A DNA stretch of 64,000 bases from Actinacidiphila bryophytorum (lineage in GTDB: Bacteria > Actinomycetota > Actinomycetes > Streptomycetales > Streptomycetaceae), in the NCBI RefSeq assembly GCF_016916835.1, contig NZ_JAFFIX010000012.1:1-64000 (forward strand), written 5' to 3'. Below, one piece after another: positions 48,809 through 57,712 of the stretch (its first letter is position 1; each line of letters starts with the position of its first letter). The translations under genes and the position numbers were made by a program. The notes beneath the pieces were generated by a model. That model was given only the letters and a program-made list of their open reading frames with translations. It did not search any database and was not told where the DNA came from.

Positions 48809-50101
48809 TCACCTTCCGGCCGCGTGCCGGAGTGCCGACCCGGCGGCGGCGACCAGGACTTCGGCGCCTTCCGTCGTCACGTAGCTCGTCAGGGCCTCGT
48901 AGCAGGCGGACTCCACACCCTCGCGGTCCGGGACGTAGCCGAAGTAGCCGTCGGTGTAGCCGACGACCCGGGTCTCGGGGCGGGGGCTCGCCGCCCTCAG
49001 GCGCAGGCCCAGCGACGCGAAGAGCTCCACCGGCAGGTGCAGCCAGGCGTGGTCCGCGCCCAGGGTGACCACGCCGATCGGGAGGCTCAGCGACGCCGGG
49101 AGGCCTGCGGCGCGCAGGCGTTCCGCGGTCTCGGCGCCCTGCAACCGGGTCTGCGCCAGGCGTGCGGCGGGCGTGTCCTGCCCGGGCAGGGCCGCCACCA
49201 CCGACCTGGCCTCGGCGAGGGTACGCGCCGACTCGGCGGCCGACGGCAGGCGGCGCACCGGCACCTGCGCCCGGCTCCGGCGCAACCGGGGGATGTCGGC
49301 GGGGAGCGGGCTCGCGTCCGCCAGGGCGCGCAGCACCGGGCCGGCCAGGAGGCCGCCGAGCCGGTCGACCTCCGACGCCTGCCTGCCGCGCCGGACGAAG
49401 CGCGGGCTCACGTCGCCGGCCGCGCCCTGGAGGAAGCCGACGGCCACGCCGGGGCCGAGGGCCGCCGCCAGCGCCCTGCGGGTGGCGCCGGGCCAGTCCG
49501 CGGAGTACCGGAGGTTGCCGGGGCCGAGGACGGTGGGATGGCTCGCGTGGTCGAGCAGCAGGGCGAGCAGCCCGTCGGCGGTGTGCACGGCCAGGACGCC
49601 GGAGCTGGTGTCGTGCGGCCCGTCCGGGCGGTGCCGGTTGGCGCCCACGCCGGGTGCGTCGGCTCCGGCCCAGGCCAGCCGCCCCGCCCGCCGGCCCTCC
49701 CGCAGCGGGCGGGCCGCCGCGGCAGCAGCGGCCACCAGCGCCGCTTCCAACGCGGGCTCCCGCACGCCCGGCACCGCGGGCGAGATCTCCCCCGCCCAGC
49801 CGACCGGCGCCGCATGGGTGTGCGAGGCGCACACCAGCACCCGGTCGGCCGGTATGCCGACGGCCGACCCCACCGCGGCGGCCAGCGCGGACGCGAGGAC
49901 GGTGTCGACGGCGACGGCGTCCAGCGTCAGCCACAGCACACCCGGGTCCGCGGGACCCGAGAGCCAGATGAGCGTGGCCTGCAACGGGTCCGCCGTCCCG
50001 GTGGCGGGTGCGGTGCGATCGGCGTACCCGCCGAGGAGGTGCCCGGCGGGCGGCGTGATGTCGGCGGTGGCGGCGGCCACCAGCAGATCCGGCGTGCTCA
50101 C
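48809..50101 (-). CDS. Neutral/alkaline ceramidase-like hydrolase
   Basis: A 430-residue amidase. AAATADITPPAGHLLGGY opens the domain, SHTHAAPVGW supplies zinc-binding His, SHPTVLGPGNLRYSADWPG continues the active site and GAAGDVSPRF contains the Ser of the family. No signal peptide is seen, so it is probably cytoplasmic, unlike classical secreted ceramidases. Members beside sugar genes likely deacylate small glycoconjugates. GTG 50101 is chosen because AGGAG (right before the in-frame ATG 50110) is then 9 nt away. It is the last gene of the minus-strand series that begins under site B. Confidence 0.8.
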   Translation of the reverse strand: MSTPDLLVAAATADITPPAGHLLGGYADRTAPATGTADPLQATLIWLSGPADPGVLWLTLDAVAVDTVLASALAAAVGSAVGIPADRVLVCASHTHAAPVGWAGEISPAVPGVREPALEAALVAAAAAAARPLREGRRAGRLAWAGADAPGVGANRHRPDGPHDTSSGVLAVHTADGLLALLLDHASHPTVLGPGNLRYSADWPGATRRALAAALGPGVAVGFLQGAAGDVSPRFVRRGRQASEVDRLGGLLAGPVLRALADASPLPADIPRLRRSRAQVPVRRLPSAAESARTLAEARSVVAALPGQDTPAARLAQTRLQGAETAERLRAAGLPASLSLPIGVVTLGADHAWLHLPVELFASLGLRLRAASPRPETRVVGYTDGYFGYVPDREGVESACYEALTSYVTTEGAEVLVAAAGSALRHAAGR

Positions 50102-50450
50102 GTGCGTCATCTCCTGAGTCGTCGATCCCGCCTGCCGCCCGGCAACGGGGTGATGTGCGGATCCGACACCCGGGCGGGACGGCTGGTCGGGCGTGCTCAC
50201 GTGCGTCTGCTCCTCCGCGCCCCTGGGGGTGCCCTCTTCCCGCAGGGCGCTTTCAGGCGGCGCCCTCTGCGCAGGAGGGTGCGCGTTTTTCAGGGGCGCG
50301 GGGAACTGCGCGCCCAGCCCGAACGGGCGGAAAGAAAGCAACGCACCGCAAGGGGCACCCCCCAGGGGCGCGGGGAACTGCGCGCCCAGCCACGACGGCG
50401 GGAAAGCCGGCCGCCCGGCAACAAGGTCGTGGGCGGCGGGAGTCGCCGAA
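50102..50450. repeat. Gene-free stretch with duplicated Streptomyces intergenic repeat
   Basis: A 29-nt sequence starting CAGGGGCGCGGGGAACTGCG occurs at 50291-50319 and 50363-50391. A partial inverted copy (CGCGCCCCTGGGGGTGCCC, about 50217-50236) faces the block at 50352-50373, so the region can fold. GCTCACGTGCGTC also occurs twice (near 50097 and 50195), duplicating the ceramidase-like gene's start region. No gene is called. Confidence 0.75.
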
Positions 50451-51365
50451 CTACGCACCGGACGGTACGCCCGCCGGTGCGTCCTGGCCGTGGCGGGAGA
50501 CCAGGCTCGCGTACGGGCCCAGCGGGGCCGACGCCAGGCGGATGGCGCCGGTCAGCGGGGGGCCGGGGGCCGGGTGGAGGCTGGCGCGGGGCGGGAGGCC
50601 CGCGCGGAGCGGGGTGAGCAGTTGCGGGCCGGCGGCGAAGAGGCCGCCGGTGAAGGCGACGGGGACCTCGGACGTACCGGGGAACGCGTGGACGGCAGCG
50701 GTGACCGTGTCCGCCAGATCCGCCGCTGCCGCTTCGACGATCTGCCGGGCCACGCGGTCGCCCTGGGCCGCAGCGGCGAAGACCTGCGGGGCGAGGTGGG
50801 CGACGTCGTCCACGACGGTGGGTGAGGCGTACAGGACGCCGGGGTCGGCGCCTGCCAGGGCGGTCGCGGGGCCGCGGCCGTCGCGGGCGCGCAGGATCGC
50901 GGCCATGGCGGCGCGGCCGATGGCGAAGGAGCCGCCGCAGTCGCCGAAGAGGTAGCCGTGGCCGTCGAAGCGGCGGGCGACGCCGTCGCCCACGGCCAGG
51001 GCGATGACGCCGGTTCCCGCGGCGAGGACGACACCGCGGCCTTCCGGGAGCGCGCCGCCGTGCGCGGTGACGCTGTCGTCGCAGAGCCTGACCTCCCCGC
51101 TGACGTCCAGCAACTCGGCGATCCTGGCCGCCAGTTCGGCCCGCGCCGCCGGGTCCGCGGGCAGCCCGGTCAGGCCGAGGCACACCGTGCCGACCGGGCC
51201 GGTGAGCCCCGCGTCCGCGGCGGCCCGGGCGACGATCCTGAGGTTGGTGGCGACCGGGTCGCCGCCGTGGGTGAATCCGGGGCCGGCGCCGCGGCGGCCG
51301 TCGGAGGCCGCCAGGCGGGTGCCGGACTGGCCGCCGTCGACGGCCACCCATGCGGTCGTGGTCAA
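50451..51365 (-). CDS. BadF/BadG-type ATPase, N-acetylglucosamine kinase-like
   Basis: A 304-residue ASKHA-fold kinase. VAVDGGQSGTRLAA is the phosphate-1 motif, CDDSVTAHGGAL and VVLAAGTGVIALAV follow, then GYLFGDCGGSFAIGRAAM (typical of GlcNAc kinase/BadF proteins) and VAFTGGLFAAG (adenosine motif). Family members phosphorylate N-acetylglucosamine or related amino sugars. TTG 51365, with GGGAG ahead, is the most likely start. Together with the SIS isomerase it suggests handling of an amino-sugar phosphate in this regulon. Confidence 0.8.
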   Translation of the reverse strand: MTTTAWVAVDGGQSGTRLAASDGRRGAGPGFTHGGDPVATNLRIVARAAADAGLTGPVGTVCLGLTGLPADPAARAELAARIAELLDVSGEVRLCDDSVTAHGGALPEGRGVVLAAGTGVIALAVGDGVARRFDGHGYLFGDCGGSFAIGRAAMAAILRARDGRGPATALAGADPGVLYASPTVVDDVAHLAPQVFAAAAQGDRVARQIVEAAAADLADTVTAAVHAFPGTSEVPVAFTGGLFAAGPQLLTPLRAGLPPRASLHPAPGPPLTGAIRLASAPLGPYASLVSRHGQDAPAGVPSGA

Positions 51366-51421
51366 GAGGTCTCCCGTGGGATCGGTCGCGGGGCCGGCCC
51401 CCTCGGCCGGGCCCCGCGTGT

Positions 51422-52375
51422 TCAGAAGTCGCCCAGACCGCGCAGGAATTCGACCCGGGCCATGGCGTGCAGTGCGCCGCCCCCTTCGTGCTCGTTGAAG
51501 GGGTACACCCGGATCTCCTTCTCGCCCGCGTAGTGGTGGTAGGCCGCGTACACCGTGGACGGCGGGCAGACCGGGTCCATCAGGGCCACCGAGAACAGCG
51601 CGGGCGCGCTCGCCCGGGCGGCGAAGTTCATGCCGTCGAAGTAGCTGAGCGTCCTGAAGGTCTGCTCGGCCAGCTCGGGCCGCTTGCGCAGGAACTGGGC
51701 GACCTCCCGGAAGGGCACCCGGTCCGAGACGAGGGCGCCGCGTCGGTGGTCGCACAGGAAGGGCACGTCGGGCAGCACCGCGTCCAGGCCCGTGGCGAGC
51801 CCGGACGCGGCGAGTGCCAGCCCGCCGCCCTGGCTCGGCCCTGCTGCGGCGAGCAGTTCCGCGCCGACCAGTTCGCGGGCGGCGTCCACCGCCCGGACGG
51901 CGTCGGTGATCAGGCGCCGCAGGTAGTGCGCGTGCGGGTCGTGCGCGCCCTGCGTCATGAAGCCGGGCTCGTGCGGCCCGCTGGAGAGCGCGGACACGTC
52001 GCCGGTGTCGCCGCGCGAGTGGCCCCGCGCGTCGACCACGAAGTGCGCGATCCCGCAGGCCGCGTACAGCAGGTGCTCGTGTGCCCGCCCGCGCCCGACC
52101 CCGTAGCCCTGGAACTCCACGACGCACCAGCGGGCGGTGCGCCCCTTCGGGACGACGAGCCACCCCCGGACGGGCTCGCCGGCCCATCCGGGGAAGGTCA
52201 CGTCGTAGGTGTCCACGGCGCGCACGCCGGTGTCGACCCGCCCGGCCGCGGGACGGCCGCCCGCGCCGCGGGCCGCGTCCAGGGTGTCCCGCCAGAAGGC
52301 GTCGAAGTCGGGCTCGTGGGTGAGGTCCGGCTTGTAGCGGTCGAGTTCGGTCGGGGGCAGGTCGACAACCGGCAC
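51422..52375 (-). CDS. Acetyl xylan esterase-family carbohydrate deacetylase (AXE1)
   Basis: A 317-residue alpha/beta hydrolase of the AXE1/cephalosporin C deacetylase family. Key motifs are the N-terminal DFDAFWRDTL, the oxyanion stretch VVEFQGYGVGRG, DARGHSRGDTGD, the nucleophile elbow AAGPSQGGGLALA (Ser), the acid in ALMDPVCPPSTVYAAY and the His in NEHEGGG. No signal peptide, so it acts inside on small acetylated sugars. It starts at ATG 52375, 6 nt after the propeller gene stop, i.e. in the site B operon. Confidence 0.87.
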   Translation of the reverse strand: MPVVDLPPTELDRYKPDLTHEPDFDAFWRDTLDAARGAGGRPAAGRVDTGVRAVDTYDVTFPGWAGEPVRGWLVVPKGRTARWCVVEFQGYGVGRGRAHEHLLYAACGIAHFVVDARGHSRGDTGDVSALSSGPHEPGFMTQGAHDPHAHYLRRLITDAVRAVDAARELVGAELLAAAGPSQGGGLALAASGLATGLDAVLPDVPFLCDHRRGALVSDRVPFREVAQFLRKRPELAEQTFRTLSYFDGMNFAARASAPALFSVALMDPVCPPSTVYAAYHHYAGEKEIRVYPFNEHEGGGALHAMARVEFLRGLGDF

Positions 52376-52381
52376 GGTGTG

Positions 52382-54436
52382 CTACCCCACCTTCCAGGAG
52401 ACGAGTTCCGCGTCGTCGGCGAAGACCAGCCGGCCCGCGTTGTAGACCATCCGCAGGGCGGGCTGGTCCAGCAACGGGCGCCACTTCCCTGAGTTGGTGT
52501 CGACCGCGACCACGTGCTGCCCGCCGACGAGCGCGTAGAGCGTGGTGCCGCCGGCGCCGAGGGCGAGTTGGGCGGCTGCTGCGCCGCCGCTGCCCGCGGT
52601 GGTGTCCAGCCGGTGCAGGGTGCGGCCGGTCGCGGGGTCGAGCCGCAGGACGTCGCCGTCGACGACCGTCCAGAGCCGGCCGCGCGCGTCGAAGGTGATG
52701 GCGTTGATCGACGCCGCGCTCGCCGAGGGGTTGACCTCCCACAGCTTGCGGCCGGTCACCACGTCGTAGGCGAAGACGGTGGCCCGGTCCTGGGTGGTCG
52801 GGGTGGTGGACAGGCCGCCTGCGACGGTGGTGGTGCCGTAGACGACGCCGTCGCGAGCGGTCAGCGAGGTGATGCCCTCGTCGGTGACGAAGTTGTCGAG
52901 GACCTTCTCGACGGCGCCGGTCTTCGCGTCCAGGACGGACAGGGTCCCGCCCAGCGTGTCGCCCGAGGGCGTGGAGCCGGTGACGACGCGGCCCGCCGTG
53001 GTCGCCAGGCCCTGCAGCCTGCTCTGGACGTGCGAGTGGAGGTCGAGGAGCTTGACCGGGTTCTCGGTGCCGCTCGGCGCCTCGTCGGAGTATTCGGAGC
53101 TGTACCACGGCTGCGCCGGGTCGTAGCGGTAGACGCGGGCGTCGGGGTAGGCGCCGATGAGCAGGCCCTGCGGGGTCGGCAGGAGCGACTCGATCTGGCT
53201 GAAGCGCTGGTACTGCGCCGAGCCGTCGGCCGTCGAGACGGTCGCGAGCCCGCCCTGCAGGAAGCCGCCCGCGTACACCTGGCCGCTGGGTCCCGAGGCG
53301 AGCGCGAGGATCTGCGTCGGCTGCCCCGCGACGCTGGTGCGCACCGTCGAGGACTGCCCTGTCGTGGGGTTGTAGCGGAACATCAGGCCGCGCCAGCCGA
53401 GGGCGACGATGCTGTCACCGGGGTAGCCGTCGGCGTCCACCGGCGCCCATCCGATGCCGCGGGTGTTGACGATGCGGCCGTACGACATCAGGCCGGTGCG
53501 CTGCACCGCGTGCGTCTGCGGGTCGTAGCCGACGAGTTCCGCGGAGCCCGCCGCGTACTGCCGGAAGAACCAGACCCGGCCGTCGGGCCCCGGCGGTGAG
53601 ACGTCCAGGCCCGCGGCGCCGTCCACGGTGTCGGTCCAGGCGCCGGTGGCCAGGTCGTAGACCCTCAGCGGGCCTGGGAAGGTGCCTTCGCGGGCGTAGA
53701 GGAAGTGGCCGTACGCGCGCAGGTCGTTGACGACCCTGCCGGCCGGGTCGGTCATACCGGGCGGGGCTGGCAGCTGCCGTTTGGCGCCGGTGGCCGGGTC
53801 GAGTTCGGTGATCTTCCAGGACGCGTACGCGCCCGCGTAGACCTTGCCGTCGGCGTAGGCGATGCTCTTGACGTAGGTCTCGCCCGCCGCCATGGCGCCG
53901 AAGTCGTGGAAGGCCCGGGTCTGCGGGTTCCAGCTGAAGACCTTGCCGCCGGGCGAGGTGCCGCCGTAGACGGTGCCGTCAGGGGCGACGACGATGCCCC
54001 ACACGTAGGTCTCGCCCGGGATCGGCACCCCGAGGTCCTCGGCCGAGGTCGCCCCGGGAGCCAGCCGGAAGAGCTTGCCGTCGCCGTAGGTGCCCGCGTA
54101 GACGGTGCCGTCCGCGGCCTGCTCGACCCCGTAGGCGCCGCTCGCGCCGGTGAGGGGGACGCTCAGCAGCGGTGCGCCGCTCGTGGGGTCGACCGCGTTC
54201 AGTACGGCCGGGGTGCCGGAGGACGCCGACCACATGACGTGGCGGCCGTCGGCCATGGTCCCGGCCGTGCCGCCTATCAGGAGGGTGTCCTCCAGCGGCA
54301 CCCCCAGCGACCGCGGCCCCACTGGGGCGGGGCCGGCCGGGGGTGCCGCGGCGGCGGCGGAGGGCAGGCCCCCCGCGGTGAGGGCGGCGAGCAGCGCCGC
54401 GGTCACCGCGAGGAGCGTCGTTCTCGGATGCCGCAC
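52382..54436 (-). CDS. Secreted beta-propeller protein (second paralogue)
   Basis: A 684-residue exported protein with signal peptide MRHPRTTLLAVTAALLAALT. The blades carry G-x-V-Y-G/A-G (DGTVYGGTSPGGKVFSW, GKVYAGAY, GQVYAGGFLQGGLA) and YRYDPAQPW. These match the protein at 40585-42690 in order and spacing, and the second is under the same operator family. The presence of one propeller in each of two operons suggests paired extracellular binding or lytic functions on the regulon's substrate. No catalytic residues can be assigned by eye. Confidence 0.82.
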   Translation of the reverse strand: MRHPRTTLLAVTAALLAALTAGGLPSAAAAAPPAGPAPVGPRSLGVPLEDTLLIGGTAGTMADGRHVMWSASSGTPAVLNAVDPTSGAPLLSVPLTGASGAYGVEQAADGTVYAGTYGDGKLFRLAPGATSAEDLGVPIPGETYVWGIVVAPDGTVYGGTSPGGKVFSWNPQTRAFHDFGAMAAGETYVKSIAYADGKVYAGAYASWKITELDPATGAKRQLPAPPGMTDPAGRVVNDLRAYGHFLYAREGTFPGPLRVYDLATGAWTDTVDGAAGLDVSPPGPDGRVWFFRQYAAGSAELVGYDPQTHAVQRTGLMSYGRIVNTRGIGWAPVDADGYPGDSIVALGWRGLMFRYNPTTGQSSTVRTSVAGQPTQILALASGPSGQVYAGGFLQGGLATVSTADGSAQYQRFSQIESLLPTPQGLLIGAYPDARVYRYDPAQPWYSSEYSDEAPSGTENPVKLLDLHSHVQSRLQGLATTAGRVVTGSTPSGDTLGGTLSVLDAKTGAVEKVLDNFVTDEGITSLTARDGVVYGTTTVAGGLSTTPTTQDRATVFAYDVVTGRKLWEVNPSASAASINAITFDARGRLWTVVDGDVLRLDPATGRTLHRLDTTAGSGGAAAAQLALGAGGTTLYALVGGQHVVAVDTNSGKWRPLLDQPALRMVYNAGRLVFADDAELVSWKVG

Positions 54437-54449
54437 AGGTCTTCCTCTC

Positions 54450-55457
54450 TCAGCTGGGGACGACGAAGAGGTGCGTCATCGCCGAGGTGTGGTTGGGGGT
54501 GGATCCGGCCTGCCCGGTGGAGTCGGTGAGACCGGCCGCCGCGGCGCCGACGGAGCCGGTGTCGCCCGCGACATGGGTGGTCGTCACCTGGGCGTGGACA
54601 TGGGTGCAGCCCGGGGCCAGCGTCACGATGGTGTAGAGCGGGATGGCCGCGTGGTTGACGCCGCGCGGCACGGACTCCTGCGTGGTGGCGGGCGGTGCGC
54701 TCGCGCACGAGGAGCCGCCCGAGGTGGTCGCGGTGAGCGTGAAGGACGCCGTGGAGTAGTTGGCGGTGCACGGGTCCGTGCCGGCGCACCGGTGGTATTC
54801 GACGTCGGCGATGACGGCCAGCTGGCTGTAGCCGGGCGGCAGCGTCCGGTCCACGACGGGCGCGGTCACCGCGGTGGTGACGGGGAGTTCGCCCACCGGC
54901 AGCGACTGCTGCATGGCCAGCCCGTTGGTGTCCTCGCCGACGGAGGTGGAGGCGAAGCGCAGGGTGCCGGAGACGGTCTCCTGGGCTACAGAACTGGAGG
55001 TCGAGGCGGTGCGCAGGTAGAGGGTGCAGTTCAGGGTGCCGGTGCTGGTCGCGGAGACCAGGAAGCGGGTGACGACGGTGATGTCGCGGTGGGCCGGGTC
55101 GCCGGTCGGGGGCAGCACGTTCTCCCCCATGACGACGTTGGAGGCGCCGGCGCCCGAGCAGCGGACCTCGTTGTCGACCAGGTTGACCTGGTCGGCGTCG
55201 TAGGCGCGCAACTCCGAGTAGACGTAGGCGGTCCGGCCCGCGGTGACCGGGGTCGAGACGGTCGCCATCGGCACCACCAGCTGGGTCGCCGGGGTGCCGA
55301 CCGGCGGGGCCGCGGGGATGCCGGTGACGACGGTCGGGCCGAAGTCCTGCGAGGTCGCCGCGCTCGCCGTGCCCGTGTCGGCGATGACGCCGGCCAGTGC
55401 GGTGGCGGCGATGGCCGTGGGGACGAGAAGACGCCTCCACCGGGAGCGTTCGGTCAT
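54450..55457 (-). CDS. Secreted beta-rich protein, paralogue 1
   Basis: A 335-residue exported protein; signal peptide MTERSRWRRLLVPTAIAATA with SAA cleavage. The mature part is Thr/Val/Ser-rich, with cysteines in VRCSGAG, LNCTLYL, YHRCAGTDPC, SSCASAP and PGCTHVH. It shares overall length, cysteine layout and composition with the next protein upstream, and both end in short hydrophobic VFVP/LFVVPS-like tails. The start overlaps the upstream stop as ATGA. Function unknown; possibly a substrate-binding or structural exoprotein. Confidence 0.75.
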   Translation of the reverse strand: MTERSRWRRLLVPTAIAATALAGVIADTGTASAATSQDFGPTVVTGIPAAPPVGTPATQLVVPMATVSTPVTAGRTAYVYSELRAYDADQVNLVDNEVRCSGAGASNVVMGENVLPPTGDPAHRDITVVTRFLVSATSTGTLNCTLYLRTASTSSSVAQETVSGTLRFASTSVGEDTNGLAMQQSLPVGELPVTTAVTAPVVDRTLPPGYSQLAVIADVEYHRCAGTDPCTANYSTASFTLTATTSGGSSCASAPPATTQESVPRGVNHAAIPLYTIVTLAPGCTHVHAQVTTTHVAGDTGSVGAAAAGLTDSTGQAGSTPNHTSAMTHLFVVPS

Positions 55458-56431
55458 GATTCCTCCATATACGGAACGAATACTGCGCCTACGGTCTGGT
55501 TGTTGGCCTCGATCTTGAAGGAGTTGGCGTTCGCGTTCGCGGTCGTCCGGGTGTAGGAGACGAAGTCGCGTGAGGTGCACGCCGGGTCGACGGGCACGTC
55601 GGTCAGCCAGGTGCTGATGCGGTAGTGGTGCACGGTGGTGGTGACGGTGGTGCCCTTGAGCGCGCCGTTCGTCGTGGTGCGGCAGACCGACCCGTCGGAG
55701 TTCAGCTGGTTGAGGACCAGTTGGGTGCCGACGTAGGAGCTGGTGCCGTCCATCCGCGCACCGGACGAGCGCTGGCACAGGCCGCCGTCGGCGCCGTAGC
55801 AGACGGTCACGCTGACGTCGCCGATCGCCTGGACCGCGGTCGCGGCCGCGGGTGCGGTGAAGGCGACGGTGTCCACGTTCGCCGAGGAGTTGACCAGCAT
55901 GCTGGTGCTGAAAGCCTGCCGGACGGCGCCGATGTCGCCGTCGACGTCCTGGAGATACGACGAGGCGAGCACGGCGATCGAACCTGCCGAGTCTGCCGCG
56001 TGGTTGACGAACTGGGCGTAGACCGAGCAGGTCAGCGCCGTGTCGGCGGGTGCGGTGACGAAGCCGCGGGTGAGCATGGTCGTCGGGGTGTTCGCCAGCG
56101 CGTTCTGGCCGCTGACGAGCTGGGCGTAGACGGCGCTCTCGCCGGGCCGCTTGCAGTAGATCATGTGCGACACCTCGGTGACCTGCGCGGCGTCGTCGAC
56201 GTACAGCTTGCTGCTGAGGTAGCGGGTGGAGCCCGCCGGCACCTGGACCGTGCCGCCCAGGCTCCGGGTGGTCTTGGCTCCTGACGGTGTGCTGGACGGG
56301 TCGCTCGCGTAGGTGCCCGGCGCCGAGATCGGCACGGCCGTGGCGGCCCGGGCGTCACCTCCCGCGCCGGCGGCGGCGAAGGCCAGTGCGAGCAGTCCGA
56401 CTGCGAAGCTTCTGCTGAGTGCCGTCTTCAT
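55454..56431 (-). CDS. Secreted beta-rich protein, paralogue 2, first gene of the site B operon
   Basis: A 325-residue exported protein with signal peptide MKTALSRSFAVGLLALAFAA. The mature chain is predicted beta with cysteines at IYCKRPG, LTCSVYA, VCYGADGGLC, SVCRTTT and PACTSRDF, paralleling the next gene. It is the first gene after operator B (26 nt between site and ATG). Six genes follow one direction to 48809 with small gaps except one of 350 nt, so a long transcript is likely. I do not recognise the family. Confidence 0.75.
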   Translation of the reverse strand: MKTALSRSFAVGLLALAFAAAGAGGDARAATAVPISAPGTYASDPSSTPSGAKTTRSLGGTVQVPAGSTRYLSSKLYVDDAAQVTEVSHMIYCKRPGESAVYAQLVSGQNALANTPTTMLTRGFVTAPADTALTCSVYAQFVNHAADSAGSIAVLASSYLQDVDGDIGAVRQAFSTSMLVNSSANVDTVAFTAPAAATAVQAIGDVSVTVCYGADGGLCQRSSGARMDGTSSYVGTQLVLNQLNSDGSVCRTTTNGALKGTTVTTTVHHYRISTWLTDVPVDPACTSRDFVSYTRTTANANANSFKIEANNQTVGAVFVPYMEES

Positions 56432-56456
56432 GTGGTTCGCTCCTCGCGTCCACCAT

Positions 56457-56474
56457 TTACGGACCGGACCGTAA
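56457..56474. promoter_or_regulatory. Regulon operator site B (perfect)
   Basis: TTACGG-ACCGGA-CCGTAA, 26 nt before the ATG of the secreted protein gene that opens the 56.4-48.8 kb operon. Confidence 0.8.
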
Positions 56475-56561
56475 TTGCCATGAACATAGAGACGCCCACG
56501 GCCCGGCGTCAAGACGCCGGGCCGTGCCGGGATCAGCGGATGCCAAGGCGGGCTCGCGGGC

Positions 56562-57545
56562 TCAACCCGCCAGGCGCGGCAGTACGTCCTTGCCGAAGGC
56601 CTCGATCGCCCGCAGCGCGTCGGCCTGCGGCATGCCGGGCGGCTGGATGCGCAGGATGACGCCGTCGGCACCCATCTTCGCGTACGCGTCCAGGCGTTCC
56701 GCGCACTCCTGGGGGGAGCCGATGACGCTGCGGGCTGCGATGTCGTCCCACTCCTGGGCGTAGCGGGCGGCGTCCATCGAGGTGCGCTTCCAGTCGCCGT
56801 AGGCGTCGTACAGGCCGCGCAGCGGCTCCTCGAGCGCCGCGCGGGCCTGCTGACCCGTGGGGGCGCAGTAGCCCTCGCGGCAGACGATCACCTCGGCGCC
56901 GAGGGTGTCCGGGCCGCGCTCGTAGCCGCGGTAGGCGGCGATCTTCGCCGGGAGTTCCGCGTCGGTCTCGTTGAAGGACGTCGTCCAGCCGTCGCACATC
57001 AGGGCGGTGCGCTCCAGGGCGGCCGGGACCCGGCCGCCGTTCCAGATCCGCGGGCGGGGGCGCTGGGCGGGGCGGGGCGAGAGGAAGGCCCCGTCGAGCG
57101 TGGTGAAGCGGCCCTTGTGGCTCACCGAGTCCTCGGTCCACAGCCGTTTGACCAGGTCGAGGCATTCGGTGAAGCGGGCCACCCGGTCGCGCGGCTCGGT
57201 GCCGTACAGCGCGAACTCCTCGGGCCGGTAGCCGAGGACGAAGCCGGCGGTCAGCCGGCCGCCGGACAGCACGTCGATGTGCGCGAGGGTCTCGGCGAGC
57301 CAGGCCGGGTGGTAGACCGGGGCGATCAGGCCGGCTGTCGCCAGGCCGATCCGGTCGGTGTGCGCCGCCAGCCACGTCAGCGAGGTCAGCGCCTCGTGGT
57401 AGCCGGGGCGGTGCAGATGGCGCTCGCCGAGCACCACCCAGTCGAAGCCGGCCTCCTCGGCGAGCCGGGCCTGCTCGACGGCGTCGGCGAGGCCGGGCCG
57501 GTCGGCCCGGTCGGCGTACAGGTTGACATACAGGCCGAGTCGCAT
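56562..57545 (-). CDS. LLM-class flavin/F420-dependent oxidoreductase
   Basis: A 327-residue luciferase-like TIM barrel. LGLYVNLYADR, EEAGFDWVVLGERHLHRPGY, LATAGLIAPVYHPAWLAE and LSGGRLTAGFVLGYRPEEF are the family's ordered motifs, binding FMN or F420. RFTECLDLVKRLWTED is the conserved helix. It shares a 167-nt divergent promoter region with the aldolase gene, and operator site C lies between them. The oxidised substrate is unknown. Confidence 0.87.
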   Translation of the reverse strand: MRLGLYVNLYADRADRPGLADAVEQARLAEEAGFDWVVLGERHLHRPGYHEALTSLTWLAAHTDRIGLATAGLIAPVYHPAWLAETLAHIDVLSGGRLTAGFVLGYRPEEFALYGTEPRDRVARFTECLDLVKRLWTEDSVSHKGRFTTLDGAFLSPRPAQRPRPRIWNGGRVPAALERTALMCDGWTTSFNETDAELPAKIAAYRGYERGPDTLGAEVIVCREGYCAPTGQQARAALEEPLRGLYDAYGDWKRTSMDAARYAQEWDDIAARSVIGSPQECAERLDAYAKMGADGVILRIQPPGMPQADALRAIEAFGKDVLPRLAG

Positions 57546-57641
57546 CGGTCGGCGCCCTTCTCTGTGGCGGGGGTTGGGTGGGTGGCGGTCCGGCCTCGTG
57601 CCGCTGCGGATCCGCGGCGGCCGGGTTCCGAGGTTCGGTCT

Positions 57642-57659
57642 TTACGGTCTGGACCGAAA
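57642..57659. promoter_or_regulatory. Regulon operator site C (one mismatch)
   Basis: TTACGG-TCTGGA-CCGAAA, between divergent LLM oxidoreductase and aldolase genes. 11 of 12 arm positions match the consensus. Confidence 0.75.
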
Positions 57660-57712
57660 AGGCTAGCGTGCGGGGAGCGGATGAGAAAGCATCAGCGGGA
57701 AAGGGATGATCC

